From Gimesia alba (GTDB taxonomy: Bacteria; Planctomycetota; Planctomycetia; Planctomycetales; Planctomycetaceae): DNA of 64,000 nt. The stretch is taken from positions 3,079,546 through 3,143,545 of the forward strand of contig NZ_CP036269.1 in NCBI RefSeq assembly GCF_007744675.1, in the 5' to 3' direction. The notes under the pieces were generated by a model. It did no database searches, was not told where the DNA came from, and saw only the letters and a program-made list of their open reading frames with translations. Shown here piece by piece: positions 34,968-44,687 of this stretch (positions are counted from its first letter, which is position 1; every line of letters starts with the position of its first letter). A program made the position numbers and the translations under genes.

Positions 34968-35966
34968 ATGAGCAGTATCAACTGGACTCCCCTTTGTGAA
35001 ATCATCGAGGCACATCAGAAGTTTCTCCTTTCTTGCCATGTGCGGCCTGATGCCGATGCTCTGGGTTCTGAGCTGGCGCTGGCCGGCTTTTTGAAAGAGC
35101 TGGGTAAAGAAGTCCGCGTGATCAACCCGTCAGTGCATCCAAAAAGCCTGGACTTTCTGGTTCAGGAGCACGAAGTTCGCTATGTAGGCGATGGTGTGAC
35201 CACGGAAGACTTTGAATGGGCCGAAGTGCACATCATTCTTGATACGAGTGCCTGGTCGCAGTTGCCCGGACTGGCAAATTTTTACCGAAAAACAGATTCG
35301 AAGAAAGTGGTGATTGATCATCACGTCAGTTCAGATTCTCTGGGAGCAGAAGAATTTAAAGACATTACTTCTCCGGCGGCGGGTTGTCTGGTGTATGATC
35401 TAGGCAAAGCTCTCAATTGCACGGTGACACCGGATATCGCAACCTTACTTTATGCTGCCATCGCCACTGATACCGGCTGGTTTCGATTTCCCTCCACAAC
35501 CAGTTACACGATGCAGATCATTAGCGAGTTGATTACAGCAGGAGCAGAACCGCATCAAATTTATGAGTTGTTGTACGAACAGAACAGTCTGCCTCAGTTA
35601 AAATTGATGGGCCGCGTACTGGGCAAAGTACAGACGGACTTCGACGGACAGCTGGCTTATACGGTTGTCAGTTGTGAAGACTTCAGTGCCACGGGAACCA
35701 CACCCGTAGATACGGAAGGCCTCGTCAACTATTGTCTGACGCTGGCGGGGACTCAGGCGGCGTTTATCGCCGTCGAACAGCGCAGCCGACAGGTCAAAAT
35801 CAGTTTTCGCAGTCGTTCTGCATGGGATATTTCCAAAATCGCAGAATCATTCGGAGGTGGCGGTCATCGGCAGGCATCGGGGGCGATGTTAAACGGTCCT
35901 CTTTCTTCAGCCGTCACCAAAGTTCTCGGCAAATTCCGAGATCTGTTTGATGTACTTGAGAAATAA
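34968..35966 (+). CDS. nrnA: DHH-family phosphoesterase, NrnA-like
   Basis: 332 residues. The DHH/DHHA1 arrangement is complete: SCHVRPDADALGSELAL (motif I), HIILDTSAWSQL (motif II), VVIDHHVSSDSLG (DHH motif) and, in the C-terminal DHHA1 domain, the GGGHRQASGA nucleotide-binding block. NrnA proteins degrade short oligoribonucleotides and dephosphorylate pAp in the cytosol. In many genomes an nrnA-like gene sits near ribF, truB and rbfA; here ribF precedes it. A GTAGGAAAC ribosome-binding site precedes ATG 34968. Confidence 0.9.
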   Translation: MSSINWTPLCEIIEAHQKFLLSCHVRPDADALGSELALAGFLKELGKEVRVINPSVHPKSLDFLVQEHEVRYVGDGVTTEDFEWAEVHIILDTSAWSQLPGLANFYRKTDSKKVVIDHHVSSDSLGAEEFKDITSPAAGCLVYDLGKALNCTVTPDIATLLYAAIATDTGWFRFPSTTSYTMQIISELITAGAEPHQIYELLYEQNSLPQLKLMGRVLGKVQTDFDGQLAYTVVSCEDFSATGTTPVDTEGLVNYCLTLAGTQAAFIAVEQRSRQVKISFRSRSAWDISKIAESFGGGGHRQASGAMLNGPLSSAVTKVLGKFRDLFDVLEK

Positions 35967-36093
35967 CAAACTGGATTTCTCAAATTTCTTGGTGATCCCG
36001 ATAGCGATTTGATTGCTCTTGCTCAGTGGCTGATATAGCATAAATAACATCAAGCTATGTTTGTCTATTTATTCCTGCCACAGAGGGTATTCG

Positions 36094-39000
36094 ATGCGCT
36101 TTCACTACCTAAACCGATTTTCTGTCTCTCTACTGACGTTCATACTGCTCTCCGGCCTGTTGTTTCAATTTTCTTTGGCCGAAATTCCGATTCAGAATAC
36201 GCAAGATCCCAAAGATATCGCGACGTCACCACAACAGACGATTCAGAACATGACGGTGCCGGAAGGTTTCAAAGTGACGCTGTTTGCCAGTGAACCTGAT
36301 GTGCATCAACCGATCGGATTTGAAATTGACGACCGTGGTCGTGTCTGGGTCGCCGAATGTTTCACTTATGAACGCGGCACCTACGACGATAAACATCAGG
36401 ACCGGATTATCATTCTGGAAGATACCAACGGCGATGGTTCAATGGATCGTCGGAAAGTTTTCTGGCAGGGACCGGGACCTTTAACCAGCGTCACTGTCGG
36501 CTCAAATGGTGTCTGGGCATTGTGCCGTGGCGAATTACGTTACTTTGAAGATAAAAATCACGATGATGTTCCCGACGGGAAACCGCAGGTTCTCCTCGAA
36601 GGCTGGAACTATAAGACAGTCCGTCACAATATTGTCAGCGGTCTGACCTGGGGGCCTGATGGCTGGTTGTACGGCCGACACGGAATTACCGACACCTCGC
36701 TGGTGGGAACACCCGAGACCGATCCTTCCCAGCGCACGCTGATTCATTGTGGAGTCTGGCGTTATCATCCCGTTCGTAAAACAATCGAAGAAGTCAGTTC
36801 CGGCACCACGAATCCCTGGGGCTTTGATTATGACGAATACGGTCAAATGTTTTTTACGAACAATGTGAACGGTCATTTATGGCACATGATTCCCGGTTCG
36901 CATTACATTCGCATGAATGGTCACGGCAGCGATCCCAATCCTTATGTTTATGAATTGATGACCAAGTGTGCCGACCACGATCACTGGGACAGTTCTTCAG
37001 GCAAATGGACCGATTCGCGGGATACGTCCGGAATTCATGGGAAACTGGGAGGCGGCCATAGTCACTGTGGCGGCATGATTTATCTGGGCGACAACTGGCC
37101 GCAGAAATATCGTAATACCATCTTTTTGTGCAACACGCACGGACATCGTGTGAATAATGATGCTCTGGAACGCGAAGGTTCCGGATATGTGGGCACCCAC
37201 CGTCCTGATTTTCTGCTGACTGGATCAGACTGGTTTCGGGGAACCGAATTGAAGTATGGTCCTGATGGCAGTGTTTATCTTTCTGACTGGGCCGATCTCG
37301 GTGAGTGTCACGACCATGATGGCGTGCATCGTACCAGCGGACGCATTTACAAAATTTCGTATGGTGATGTCACACAGCCGAACAAGCTGGATTTGAATCA
37401 GCTTTCTGACAGTGAACTCGTCAAGCTGCAGCTGCATCCAAATGACTGGTATGTCCGTCATGCCCGGCGCATTCTGATGGAGCGAGCAGGAACGGCTGCG
37501 AACTGGAGTCAGCCCAAAGCTGAATTGTTGAATATTTATAACACATCCAAAGAGGTGCCCCGTCGGTTGCGTGCCATGTGGGCTCTGTATTGTACGAATC
37601 AATTAAATGATGCGTGGCTGGTAAAACAATTAGATGATCCGAGTGAGCACGTTCGCATCTGGGCGATTCGGTATCTGGTGGATGACGGGAAGGTTCCCTC
37701 GGAAGCGGTAGAGGCGTTTGCTAAGTTGGCCCGCAATGATCAATCAGGACTGGTCCGGCTTTATCTGGCATCGGCGATGCAGTCGCTTGCTCCACAGGAT
37801 TGCTGGGAGATCGCTGCGGCGCTCGACCAAAATCATCAGGACACGGAAGACCGCAATTTTACATTGATGCTCTGGTATGGCATCGAACCGTCGGTCATGG
37901 CAGAGAGCAATGCCGCACTGCAGTTTTTGAGTCACTCTACACGACCACTGGTACGACAACTGGTGGCTCGGCGGTTGACCGAAGACATTGATCAACATCC
38001 TGAGTATGTGAAACAACTGGTTCAACAGGTGATTGATGCGAAGGACTCAGCGGTTCAACAAGATCTGTTAACGGGGATCCAGTCCGCGTTACAGGGGCGG
38101 CTCAAAGCCCAGGCACCGAAAAACTGGCAGACATTAAAACAACAGACTGCAAAATCAGACTCAAAAGAATTGCAGACTCTGGTAACAGAACTGTCTGTTG
38201 TATTTGGTGATGGACAGACCATGGACGCACTCAAGCAGATCGTTCTGGATAAGGACCAGTCTATGAAGAGCCGCTATCAGGCATTGGAATCATTATTGAA
38301 CAGTTCTCAAGACAAAGATTTATTGCCTGTGATTCAGCAGTCGGTCTACACCACCGAATTGCAACCTTTGGCATTCCGGGGATTAGCGCGGTTTTATGAT
38401 CCCAAGACGGTTCAGCGCATGCTGGGCCGGTATCGCAATATTAAACATGAGGGACGCCAGGTATTGATGGATACACTCTGCAGTCGCAAGGAATATGTCC
38501 TCTTGTTGTTGACGGCCATTGATAAGAAGCAGGTGCCCCAAGGTGAAGTCTCTGCATTTCATGTGCGGCAGTTGCGTAATTTTCAGGACAAAGAAGTCGT
38601 CGATAAACTGAATCAGGTTTGGGGCCTCGCGCGGGAAACTCCCGAAAAGAAACGGGCACAGATAGAAGGTTATAAAGAATTATTGACGGCAGAACGCCTG
38701 CAAAAAGCAGATCGCGTGCAAGGTCGGGCGCTCTACGAAAAAACGTGTGCGAAATGTCATCGGCTGTTTGGGAACGGCGGTACGATTGGACCGGATCTGA
38801 CCGGCGCCAATCGGACCAATATGGATTATCTGCTGGAAAATATGGTAGACCCCTCTGCCCTGATTCCGAAAGGATACGAGATGGTGGTGGTCGCGCTGGA
38901 AGATGGTCGCATTTTGAATGGGACGATTGTCAGACAAACCGATCAACAGCTGACTTTGCAGACACAGAACGAGCAACTTGTGCTGGATCGGCGTCAGATT

Positions 39001-39144
39001 GATGAAATGAATCAGTCCAAATTATCTCTGATGCCGGAAGGGCAACTTGATCAACTGACCAAGCAGCAGTTGGCGGATTTGATTGCTTACATTGCTGGAA
39101 ATACGCAGGTGAAACCGCCCGTGGCAGCAGCCACGAGCCCATAA
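36094..39144 (+). CDS. PVC-type cytochrome c protein with beta-propeller and HEAT-like repeats
   Basis: 1016 residues from ATG 36094, which has AGAGGG upstream; the frame also runs back to a TTG at 36061. Signal peptide about 1-30. An N-terminal propeller/dehydrogenase-like domain (VPEGFKVTLFASEPDVHQP, GFEIDDRGRVWVAEC) is the PVC membrane-bound-dehydrogenase type. A long HEAT-like helical region covers about 470-850. A C-terminal cytochrome c with heme motif CAKCH at about 884-888 has distal Met in the following 70 residues. The substrate is unknown; such proteins are widespread in planctomycetes and are thought to carry electrons in the periplasm. Confidence 0.9.
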   Translation: MRFHYLNRFSVSLLTFILLSGLLFQFSLAEIPIQNTQDPKDIATSPQQTIQNMTVPEGFKVTLFASEPDVHQPIGFEIDDRGRVWVAECFTYERGTYDDKHQDRIIILEDTNGDGSMDRRKVFWQGPGPLTSVTVGSNGVWALCRGELRYFEDKNHDDVPDGKPQVLLEGWNYKTVRHNIVSGLTWGPDGWLYGRHGITDTSLVGTPETDPSQRTLIHCGVWRYHPVRKTIEEVSSGTTNPWGFDYDEYGQMFFTNNVNGHLWHMIPGSHYIRMNGHGSDPNPYVYELMTKCADHDHWDSSSGKWTDSRDTSGIHGKLGGGHSHCGGMIYLGDNWPQKYRNTIFLCNTHGHRVNNDALEREGSGYVGTHRPDFLLTGSDWFRGTELKYGPDGSVYLSDWADLGECHDHDGVHRTSGRIYKISYGDVTQPNKLDLNQLSDSELVKLQLHPNDWYVRHARRILMERAGTAANWSQPKAELLNIYNTSKEVPRRLRAMWALYCTNQLNDAWLVKQLDDPSEHVRIWAIRYLVDDGKVPSEAVEAFAKLARNDQSGLVRLYLASAMQSLAPQDCWEIAAALDQNHQDTEDRNFTLMLWYGIEPSVMAESNAALQFLSHSTRPLVRQLVARRLTEDIDQHPEYVKQLVQQVIDAKDSAVQQDLLTGIQSALQGRLKAQAPKNWQTLKQQTAKSDSKELQTLVTELSVVFGDGQTMDALKQIVLDKDQSMKSRYQALESLLNSSQDKDLLPVIQQSVYTTELQPLAFRGLARFYDPKTVQRMLGRYRNIKHEGRQVLMDTLCSRKEYVLLLLTAIDKKQVPQGEVSAFHVRQLRNFQDKEVVDKLNQVWGLARETPEKKRAQIEGYKELLTAERLQKADRVQGRALYEKTCAKCHRLFGNGGTIGPDLTGANRTNMDYLLENMVDPSALIPKGYEMVVVALEDGRILNGTIVRQTDQQLTLQTQNEQLVLDRRQIDEMNQSKLSLMPEGQLDQLTKQQLADLIAYIAGNTQVKPPVAAATSP

Positions 39145-39228
39145 ATCGAGACGTGAAACACTGAATTCGCAGGCACTTTGAAATAATAGACCCAGATTCC
39201 GATACTCTTTCAGGGAGGTGATCGTGTG

Positions 39229-40866
39229 ATGGCAGGACCTGTTACAAAAAGTGTGTTGTTACGAAAACGAAGTTGTGTCTCGTTAGGAGCCCTGTTGTTG
39301 GCATTGTTGCTGACAACGGGGGTAAAACCAGCGGTTGCAGAAGATCTAAGTAAGAAATATCCAGCCAGTCTGGATTTTTCAAAGCAGCCTCGTAGCTATA
39401 ATACGGCAACAGAGAAAGAGGACGTTTGGAGTCTTTCGTCTTTTGATTTCAAATTAGCAGACCGTTTCGAAGTCAAACTTGGAGCCGCGCAGGTTGCCTT
39501 GGGACGTCATGATAAGAATGTCCTGTGGGCTGCTGTTTTTCCTGATAAGCCCGGGGAAATTGTGACGGCCAGTGCAGGCAAAGGGGAGCAGGTTACAAGT
39601 GTCTGGCTGCGTTTTCATCCGGCACGTTTGGGGGAGTTGTTTCCCGCGAACACGGTTGTCGAACAGGGAAACGCTGCGTTGATCAAACAGGCAAATGGAT
39701 TAGCCTCTCACAAAATGAGATCAAGCTGGCACAAGAACGGTAGACCGATGGTTCCGCTCCATGAATCAATCATTATTGATCTGGAGACGAAAGAAGGATC
39801 GCGGCGTTTCTATGTAATCGATACCAAACAGCAGACGGTGAAGTATGTGGATGCATTCCGTAACCGGGTGCTTCCTGTAGTGGTCCCGTTTAAGCCTGGT
39901 GCAGGAGCTGACATTTTCGACAAAGTCTGGAATGCTTTCGATCGCGAGTATGCGATGTTTGTGATTAAGCCGGACGTCAAATGGCAGAAGCTGCGCGATC
40001 AGTATCGTCCTCAGGCTGTCGCAGCAAAAACAAATCGTGAGTTGGCAGACGTGCTCAGCGAAATGTTGACGCATTTGAAAGATCTGCATGTCTATGTTCT
40101 GGTTGATGGCAAATTTGTCAAAGGTTTCAATCGCGAGCGGTTCTTTAATGCTAGTCCCGCAGCGGCGCCGCATTTGATTGGTCAGCTCAATCGAGTCAGG
40201 GGAATGAGATGGGGGCGAACGAAAGACGATATTGGCTATATCGCCGTTGACAGTTTATCAAACGCTGCCTTGCCTGATGAGTTTCAAACCGCGCTGAAAC
40301 AAATGCGCGGAACTCATGGTTTGATTCTGGATCTTCGGGCCAATGGAGGCGGCGCCGAACCGTTGGCGATGAAAATGGCGGGCTACTTTTTAGATCAGCC
40401 GCGGCTGTATGCGATGCATCAGTACCGGAGCGGTCCCCAGCACACCGACTTGGGAGCGAAACAGAAACGAAACTTTTCTCCCAATGAGGAATGGTATTAC
40501 CGGGGGCCCGTTGTTGTGCTTCTGGGAGAGAAAACGATGAGTTCTGCGGAAGCGTTTGCACTGATGCTGGCGGAATGTCCTAATGTGACCACGCTGGGTG
40601 ATCGAACCGCCGGATCCAGTGGGAATCCGCGCAGGATCGATGCTGGCGCGGGGATTATAGTGAATCTGCCCCGCTGGATTCCCCTTGATGTTAACGGAAA
40701 ATCCTTTGATACCGTGGGAGTTCAACCAGATATCAAAGTCCAGGCGGCTCCCAAAGACTTTACGAAAACCGAAGATCCCGTGCTGACTGCTGCTTTAAAA
40801 CGGCTGCGAAAAAACTCACCGAATGAGCCAGGCCGTTCTGAAGAAACGCTCATACCTCGTAAATGA
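39229..40866 (+). CDS. S41 (C-terminal-processing type) peptidase without PDZ domain
   Basis: 545 residues from ATG 39229; a GTG one codon upstream is also possible. Preceded by GGGAGGTGATC, an almost exact anti-16S match, suggesting strong translation. Signal peptide about 1-37. The S41 peptidase domain starts near residue 325 and contains GYIAVDSLSN, LILDLRANGGGAEP and the active-site block EKTMSSAEAFALML with catalytic Ser (about 437). There is no PDZ domain between the N-terminal part and the core, unlike CtpA or Prc; residues 40-230 are an unrecognised domain. Exported protein, substrate unknown. Confidence 0.88.
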   Translation: MAGPVTKSVLLRKRSCVSLGALLLALLLTTGVKPAVAEDLSKKYPASLDFSKQPRSYNTATEKEDVWSLSSFDFKLADRFEVKLGAAQVALGRHDKNVLWAAVFPDKPGEIVTASAGKGEQVTSVWLRFHPARLGELFPANTVVEQGNAALIKQANGLASHKMRSSWHKNGRPMVPLHESIIIDLETKEGSRRFYVIDTKQQTVKYVDAFRNRVLPVVVPFKPGAGADIFDKVWNAFDREYAMFVIKPDVKWQKLRDQYRPQAVAAKTNRELADVLSEMLTHLKDLHVYVLVDGKFVKGFNRERFFNASPAAAPHLIGQLNRVRGMRWGRTKDDIGYIAVDSLSNAALPDEFQTALKQMRGTHGLILDLRANGGGAEPLAMKMAGYFLDQPRLYAMHQYRSGPQHTDLGAKQKRNFSPNEEWYYRGPVVVLLGEKTMSSAEAFALMLAECPNVTTLGDRTAGSSGNPRRIDAGAGIIVNLPRWIPLDVNGKSFDTVGVQPDIKVQAAPKDFTKTEDPVLTAALKRLRKNSPNEPGRSEETLIPRK

Positions 40867-40875
40867 GATCAAACT

Positions 40876-40889
40876 GGTTCGCGCGAACC
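40876..40889. terminator. Palindrome between convergent genes
   Basis: GGTTCGCGCGAACC is a perfect 14-bp palindrome lying between the stop codons of the S41 peptidase and the M56 gene, 47 bp apart. It could serve as a short bidirectional transcription stop; no T-run follows, so confidence is low. Confidence 0.35.
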
Positions 40890-40913
40890 GAACCTCAAAT
40901 AAGTGTGTAAGCT

Positions 40914-43900
40914 CTATCGTTTCATTTTCAGGACGCGATCTATTTCACGATTCAGCAAGGTATATTGGATTTGATTCATGATTTCTACCATCTCTGCTTG
41001 AGTCGCATTCTTGGCAGGCGGCCATTTGACGCCGCTTGCGTCAGCTAGAATTCGCATGTAGGTCGTACGATCTTGAGGTGGTTCTACATCGCTACGAAAA
41101 GCAATTTTCCCATCCGCATCGATGATAATCAGTGTCGGGTAGGATTGTACTCCATAACTCAGACAGGTTGCGCCATCCAAAATGGACGTGCCGCGATCAA
41201 GTGCGATGGGAATCGTCCATTGCTCACTTTGTTTGATTTTGTTGATTTGACTCATTTCACCATCCGCGGTATGGATGCCGAGAAAGACTACACCTTGCTC
41301 TGCAAATTTCTTTTCCAGTTTCTTTTGAGCGGGAAGCATTTCGATACAGCCTTTGCAGCGAAGTCCCCAGAAATCAAGTACGACAACGCGACCGCGATAG
41401 TCAGATAATTTGCGGGCACGCCCATCAGACCATTCTGTGATGTTCCACTCGGGCGCGATCTGACCCACAGCCAGCGGTTTGAGTTTTTCTACCCGGTTTG
41501 TTGTAGAATTCGTTAGCTCTTTGAGGTGAATGATGACTTCCTTGTTTTCTTTTTTATGTTGACTGATCACCAGATTGAGCCATTTCATTTTCGATCCCCA
41601 ACGCACGGAGGCCTGAATTACGCCGCTGGGTAAGTTTTTTAACACCGCCCGACCATCAACGTCCGTACGAACCGCTTGTCGCCTCAATGCATAAGCCGTT
41701 CCCGGTTCGATGACTGCGCCAGGCAGGGGCTTTCCCTGTTCATCCAGAACACGTATTGGCAGTGTATAGCCAGGGCGTAGCGTCATTATCCTGAAGTCAA
41801 TGAGATCAAAATTCTTTGAGGCATCAACAATTTGCGAATCCATGGCGGCATAACCGTCTTTTGTCAGAATCACAGAATAAAAATGATCACCCGGATTTTG
41901 TTTGCCATACACGGGGACTTCCAGAGAGAAGTTGCCGTGACGCAGGCTTTGCGTTTCATCTCCCGTGTCATAGCTCCCCCCTCCTTTTGTGCCTGTAGCG
42001 ACTCCCACTCGCACACCGGCAAGCGGCTTGCCATCCACATCGACAACGCGACCGACCAGTTTTTGCATGCCGACAGGTTTCAATGCTTCGTAAAGACATG
42101 TCAGTTGAGGAACACCTTTGTTGAGCGTGACAGTAGCATTTGTCACCGTTGCTTTTTTGCCGGAGGCATCGACCATCTGGGTTGTATCGGAATCAGGGAG
42201 TCGTTTCAGCGATACAACATGAGTATTATCAAAACCAGGCTCAACTATCAGTTCGATTAACTGATTGGCAACTCCGACAAGATATTTACCACTCGTTCCA
42301 ACTTCGGTCAGCTTCCCACGACCTTTCTGATCCAGGTAGCTAATAGATGAGTTGAGTGCTTTCTGGATCGAGACGGGTTCCCCTTTCAGCCAGGCAGTCC
42401 GTTTGTCATCATCCTCCACCTCGTTTACTGTTACAAGGTGTCGAAAGTGTTTGTCGTCGAGGTTGCCTTTGGCTTGAATGTTCCAGGCGGCTCCTGTTTG
42501 TGCCATGATGTCGTGTGTTACAACAGGTTTTTCTGTCGTTGTTGCTAAGGCCCGCATACATTCTTCCGGCTTAAGCCAATAACCCGGTTTTAAAGTCGGA
42601 AACCAGATCTGCACACTACCCAAAGGTACTTCAACGCGATACTGCCCTGCCTTGTTCGTTGTTCCCTTAAGAACTTTCTTATCCGGATCTGGTTCTGATG
42701 CCACCAGGATCTGGATCTCAGCACCTGTTACTGGTTTGCCAGTCTGAGCATCTTGAACGGTGCCGGTGATAAAATACTGGTTAGACTTCTTGTAGTCTGG
42801 AACAGCTTCTGATTTAGGAGAGACTGTTGCTTGCTTCGTTTTTGGTGAGCTTTGTTCCTGAGTCTGCGCAACATCACTCAAACCGGTTACGAACAGGATC
42901 AGCAATAAACTTATGGCAAGTGCAGACTGCGTGCGGCTGTCTTGAATCGGTGATGTGAGCTGATTGATGCGGGCACGTAGTGCAGAACGTTTACCTGCCA
43001 TGGGGAGTGCGCCAACAGGCTTCTGTGTTTGCTGTGCCATACGAATTAAGAGCTCGCCATAATCATGACGTGCTCGCTCATCAAAATTGGCGACTGTTGC
43101 TAAATCAACGGCTAGTTCCATTTCGCGACGCATGCGGTTATTGATCAGATAGGCCAATGGGTTGAACCAGTGGATGGTAATTGCGATACGGCTGATGAGC
43201 AGCAGTAAAACGTCATGGCGGCGAATATGTTCCAGTTCGTGATTAACAATCGCCTGTCGTTCCTCTTCATTAAAATCGGTCCATAAATTTTGGGGTAGCA
43301 AAATAGTCGGCCGCCAGAATCCGCAAGAGGAGGGGCCCAGCTCGATATCGGTAACGAAACAGCGTACCGGGAACCAGAGTCGATCCCGTGTTTGTCTGAC
43401 CGCGATCAGTTGGAGCAGCCCTGTATCCTGGAGACGTTCGCTGTTTTTGATGATGCGGGCCAACGTGATTCTGGAACCGATCCATCTGAAAAGTACAATA
43501 CAACAACCAGTCAGCCAAAGAAACAACAGGCAGCTGGAAAGCGAAATGGATGTGCTGGCCGGGGGCTCTTGAGGCACCGTAACTGGTGCCTGAGATGCGC
43601 TGTGTTCTTGAGCGGCCTCCTTTTTTATCATCCGGTGATCTGGCTGAAGCGAATCTGGGGGAGTTGTCAATCCTGTGTCTCTGGTTTCAACGAAAGAGAT
43701 CACGGTAGCGGGAGTTGGATTTTGCTTCTCGAAATCGAGAAAATGGAAGAGACTCAACCCGCTTGCTGGAATCAGTAACAAAGCCAGACGTGCCAGTGGA
43801 ATGGCCCACAGCAGCGCACGAAATTTGGGAGAAATCCAGCGGTGCAAAGTCGAAGTCAGGCAGAGAATAATACCAGCCAGGACGAACGCCTGCCAGGTTG

Positions 43901-43949
43901 CACGCCATACAAGTATCAATAACGCGGTCCATTCAAAATCGAAGTTCAT
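40914..43949 (-). CDS. BlaR1/MecR1-type M56 metallopeptidase fused to carboxypeptidase-regulatory-like and thioredoxin domains
   Basis: 1011 residues. The N-terminal part has about four membrane helices and the M56 zinc peptidase site HELEHIRRHD near residue 236. A carboxypeptidase-regulatory-like beta-sandwich occurs at about 393-445 (ITGTVQDAQTGKPVTGAEI), and two more similar repeats follow near 625 and 730. The C-terminus (about 825-975) is a TlpA/AhpC-like thioredoxin domain with CKGC (about 863) and YPTLIIIDADGKI. There is no beta-lactam-binding domain. The gene overlaps the BlaI repressor gene by 4 bp, giving a sensor-protease and repressor pair. The redox C-terminus suggests that the input is not a beta-lactam. 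Confidence 0.88.
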   Translation of the reverse strand: MNFDFEWTALLILVWRATWQAFVLAGIILCLTSTLHRWISPKFRALLWAIPLARLALLLIPASGLSLFHFLDFEKQNPTPATVISFVETRDTGLTTPPDSLQPDHRMIKKEAAQEHSASQAPVTVPQEPPASTSISLSSCLLFLWLTGCCIVLFRWIGSRITLARIIKNSERLQDTGLLQLIAVRQTRDRLWFPVRCFVTDIELGPSSCGFWRPTILLPQNLWTDFNEEERQAIVNHELEHIRRHDVLLLLISRIAITIHWFNPLAYLINNRMRREMELAVDLATVANFDERARHDYGELLIRMAQQTQKPVGALPMAGKRSALRARINQLTSPIQDSRTQSALAISLLLILFVTGLSDVAQTQEQSSPKTKQATVSPKSEAVPDYKKSNQYFITGTVQDAQTGKPVTGAEIQILVASEPDPDKKVLKGTTNKAGQYRVEVPLGSVQIWFPTLKPGYWLKPEECMRALATTTEKPVVTHDIMAQTGAAWNIQAKGNLDDKHFRHLVTVNEVEDDDKRTAWLKGEPVSIQKALNSSISYLDQKGRGKLTEVGTSGKYLVGVANQLIELIVEPGFDNTHVVSLKRLPDSDTTQMVDASGKKATVTNATVTLNKGVPQLTCLYEALKPVGMQKLVGRVVDVDGKPLAGVRVGVATGTKGGGSYDTGDETQSLRHGNFSLEVPVYGKQNPGDHFYSVILTKDGYAAMDSQIVDASKNFDLIDFRIMTLRPGYTLPIRVLDEQGKPLPGAVIEPGTAYALRRQAVRTDVDGRAVLKNLPSGVIQASVRWGSKMKWLNLVISQHKKENKEVIIHLKELTNSTTNRVEKLKPLAVGQIAPEWNITEWSDGRARKLSDYRGRVVVLDFWGLRCKGCIEMLPAQKKLEKKFAEQGVVFLGIHTADGEMSQINKIKQSEQWTIPIALDRGTSILDGATCLSYGVQSYPTLIIIDADGKIAFRSDVEPPQDRTTYMRILADASGVKWPPAKNATQAEMVEIMNQIQYTLLNREIDRVLKMKR

Positions 43950-44392
43950 GATTTCTTTCTCCGGGTTGAAGAGGATCTGCCGGTACGTTCCTCAGCATTC
44001 GGCTGGGATTTTTTCGTGAGACGTTCGTCTAAGCGTTGTCTGAGTTCTTTCACTTCTTTTTCAGAGAGCGTTTCATTTTCGACAAAATGCATCAACAGGG
44101 ACTGCAGGTTCCCGGCAAAGAATTGTTCCGTGAAGGAACGGGCTGCCAGTCGAACGCATTCATCTCGCGAGATGGCCGCGCTGTAGAGATGGCGCGAGCC
44201 ATCAACACGTACAGCAACAGCACCTTTTTCAACCAGGCGTGCAAGGAGCGTTCGCACTGTTCGATGGCTTCGCTCACGAATCGGTTCGACGCGAGCGATG
44301 ATTTCACCGGCTGTCTGGTCCTTCGCTTCCCAGACGCTCAGCATGACCTCCCATTCTGCATCTGTGATTTGTAATTCGGGTTGCTGGCTCAT
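43946..44392 (-). CDS. BlaI/MecI/CopY-type transcriptional repressor
   Basis: 148 residues from ATG 44392; the frame could also start at GTG 44443, but that would put the operator inside the gene. Winged-helix DNA-binding part: QITDAEWEVMLSVWEAKDQTAGEII, SHRTVRTLLARLVEKGAVAV. The C-terminal dimerisation part is helical and Lys/Arg-rich. The BlaI family is inactivated by proteolysis through its M56 partner, here the overlapping downstream gene. Palindromic ACTAC-N4-GTAGT sites directly upstream fit autoregulation. Confidence 0.92.
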   Translation of the reverse strand: MSQQPELQITDAEWEVMLSVWEAKDQTAGEIIARVEPIRERSHRTVRTLLARLVEKGAVAVRVDGSRHLYSAAISRDECVRLAARSFTEQFFAGNLQSLLMHFVENETLSEKEVKELRQRLDERLTKKSQPNAEERTGRSSSTRRKKS

Positions 44393-44405
44393 GCGGTCTC
44401 CTGTG

Positions 44406-44452
44406 ACTACGTGTGTAGTAATGTGTTTGTGTAGTGTTACCACAGGTGTAGT
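44406..44452. promoter_or_regulatory. Candidate BlaI operators upstream of the repressor gene
   Basis: A perfect inverted repeat ACTAC-GTGT-GTAGT (44406-44419) and a second, near-perfect one at 44439-44452 (one mismatch) lie with centres 33 bp apart, about three helical turns. TACTAC/GTAGTA-type sites are typical of BlaI-family regulators. Seen in sequence; binding is inferred. Coordinates may be off by one base. Confidence 0.6.
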
Positions 44453-44625
44453 AATTCTGCAAGCAGAAAATTTAAGATTTTTCAGATTCTGTTGCGCAGA
44501 GTGATCGAATTGACTGCGTCATTGCACGAATTTGCAGACAGAAAGAGGCCATCGCTTCACAGGTTAAGCTGCAGTGAGCACAAGAGTTGGACACACTGCC
44601 TTGAAGGTGGATCAAGGTCAGTGGG

Positions 44626-44659
44626 CTACCAGCGCCTGATTTTGGAAAGACGCTGGTAG
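44626..44659. terminator. Hairpin downstream of the cytochrome b/c gene
   Basis: CTACCAGCG (44626-44634) pairs perfectly with CGCTGGTAG (44651-44659) across a 16-nt loop. It lies about 30 bp past the stop codon of the minus-strand cytochrome gene. No T-run, so its strength as a terminator is uncertain. Confidence 0.4.
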
Positions 44660-44687
44660 TGCCCCTGTTATGGTGTGCGATGAGAGG

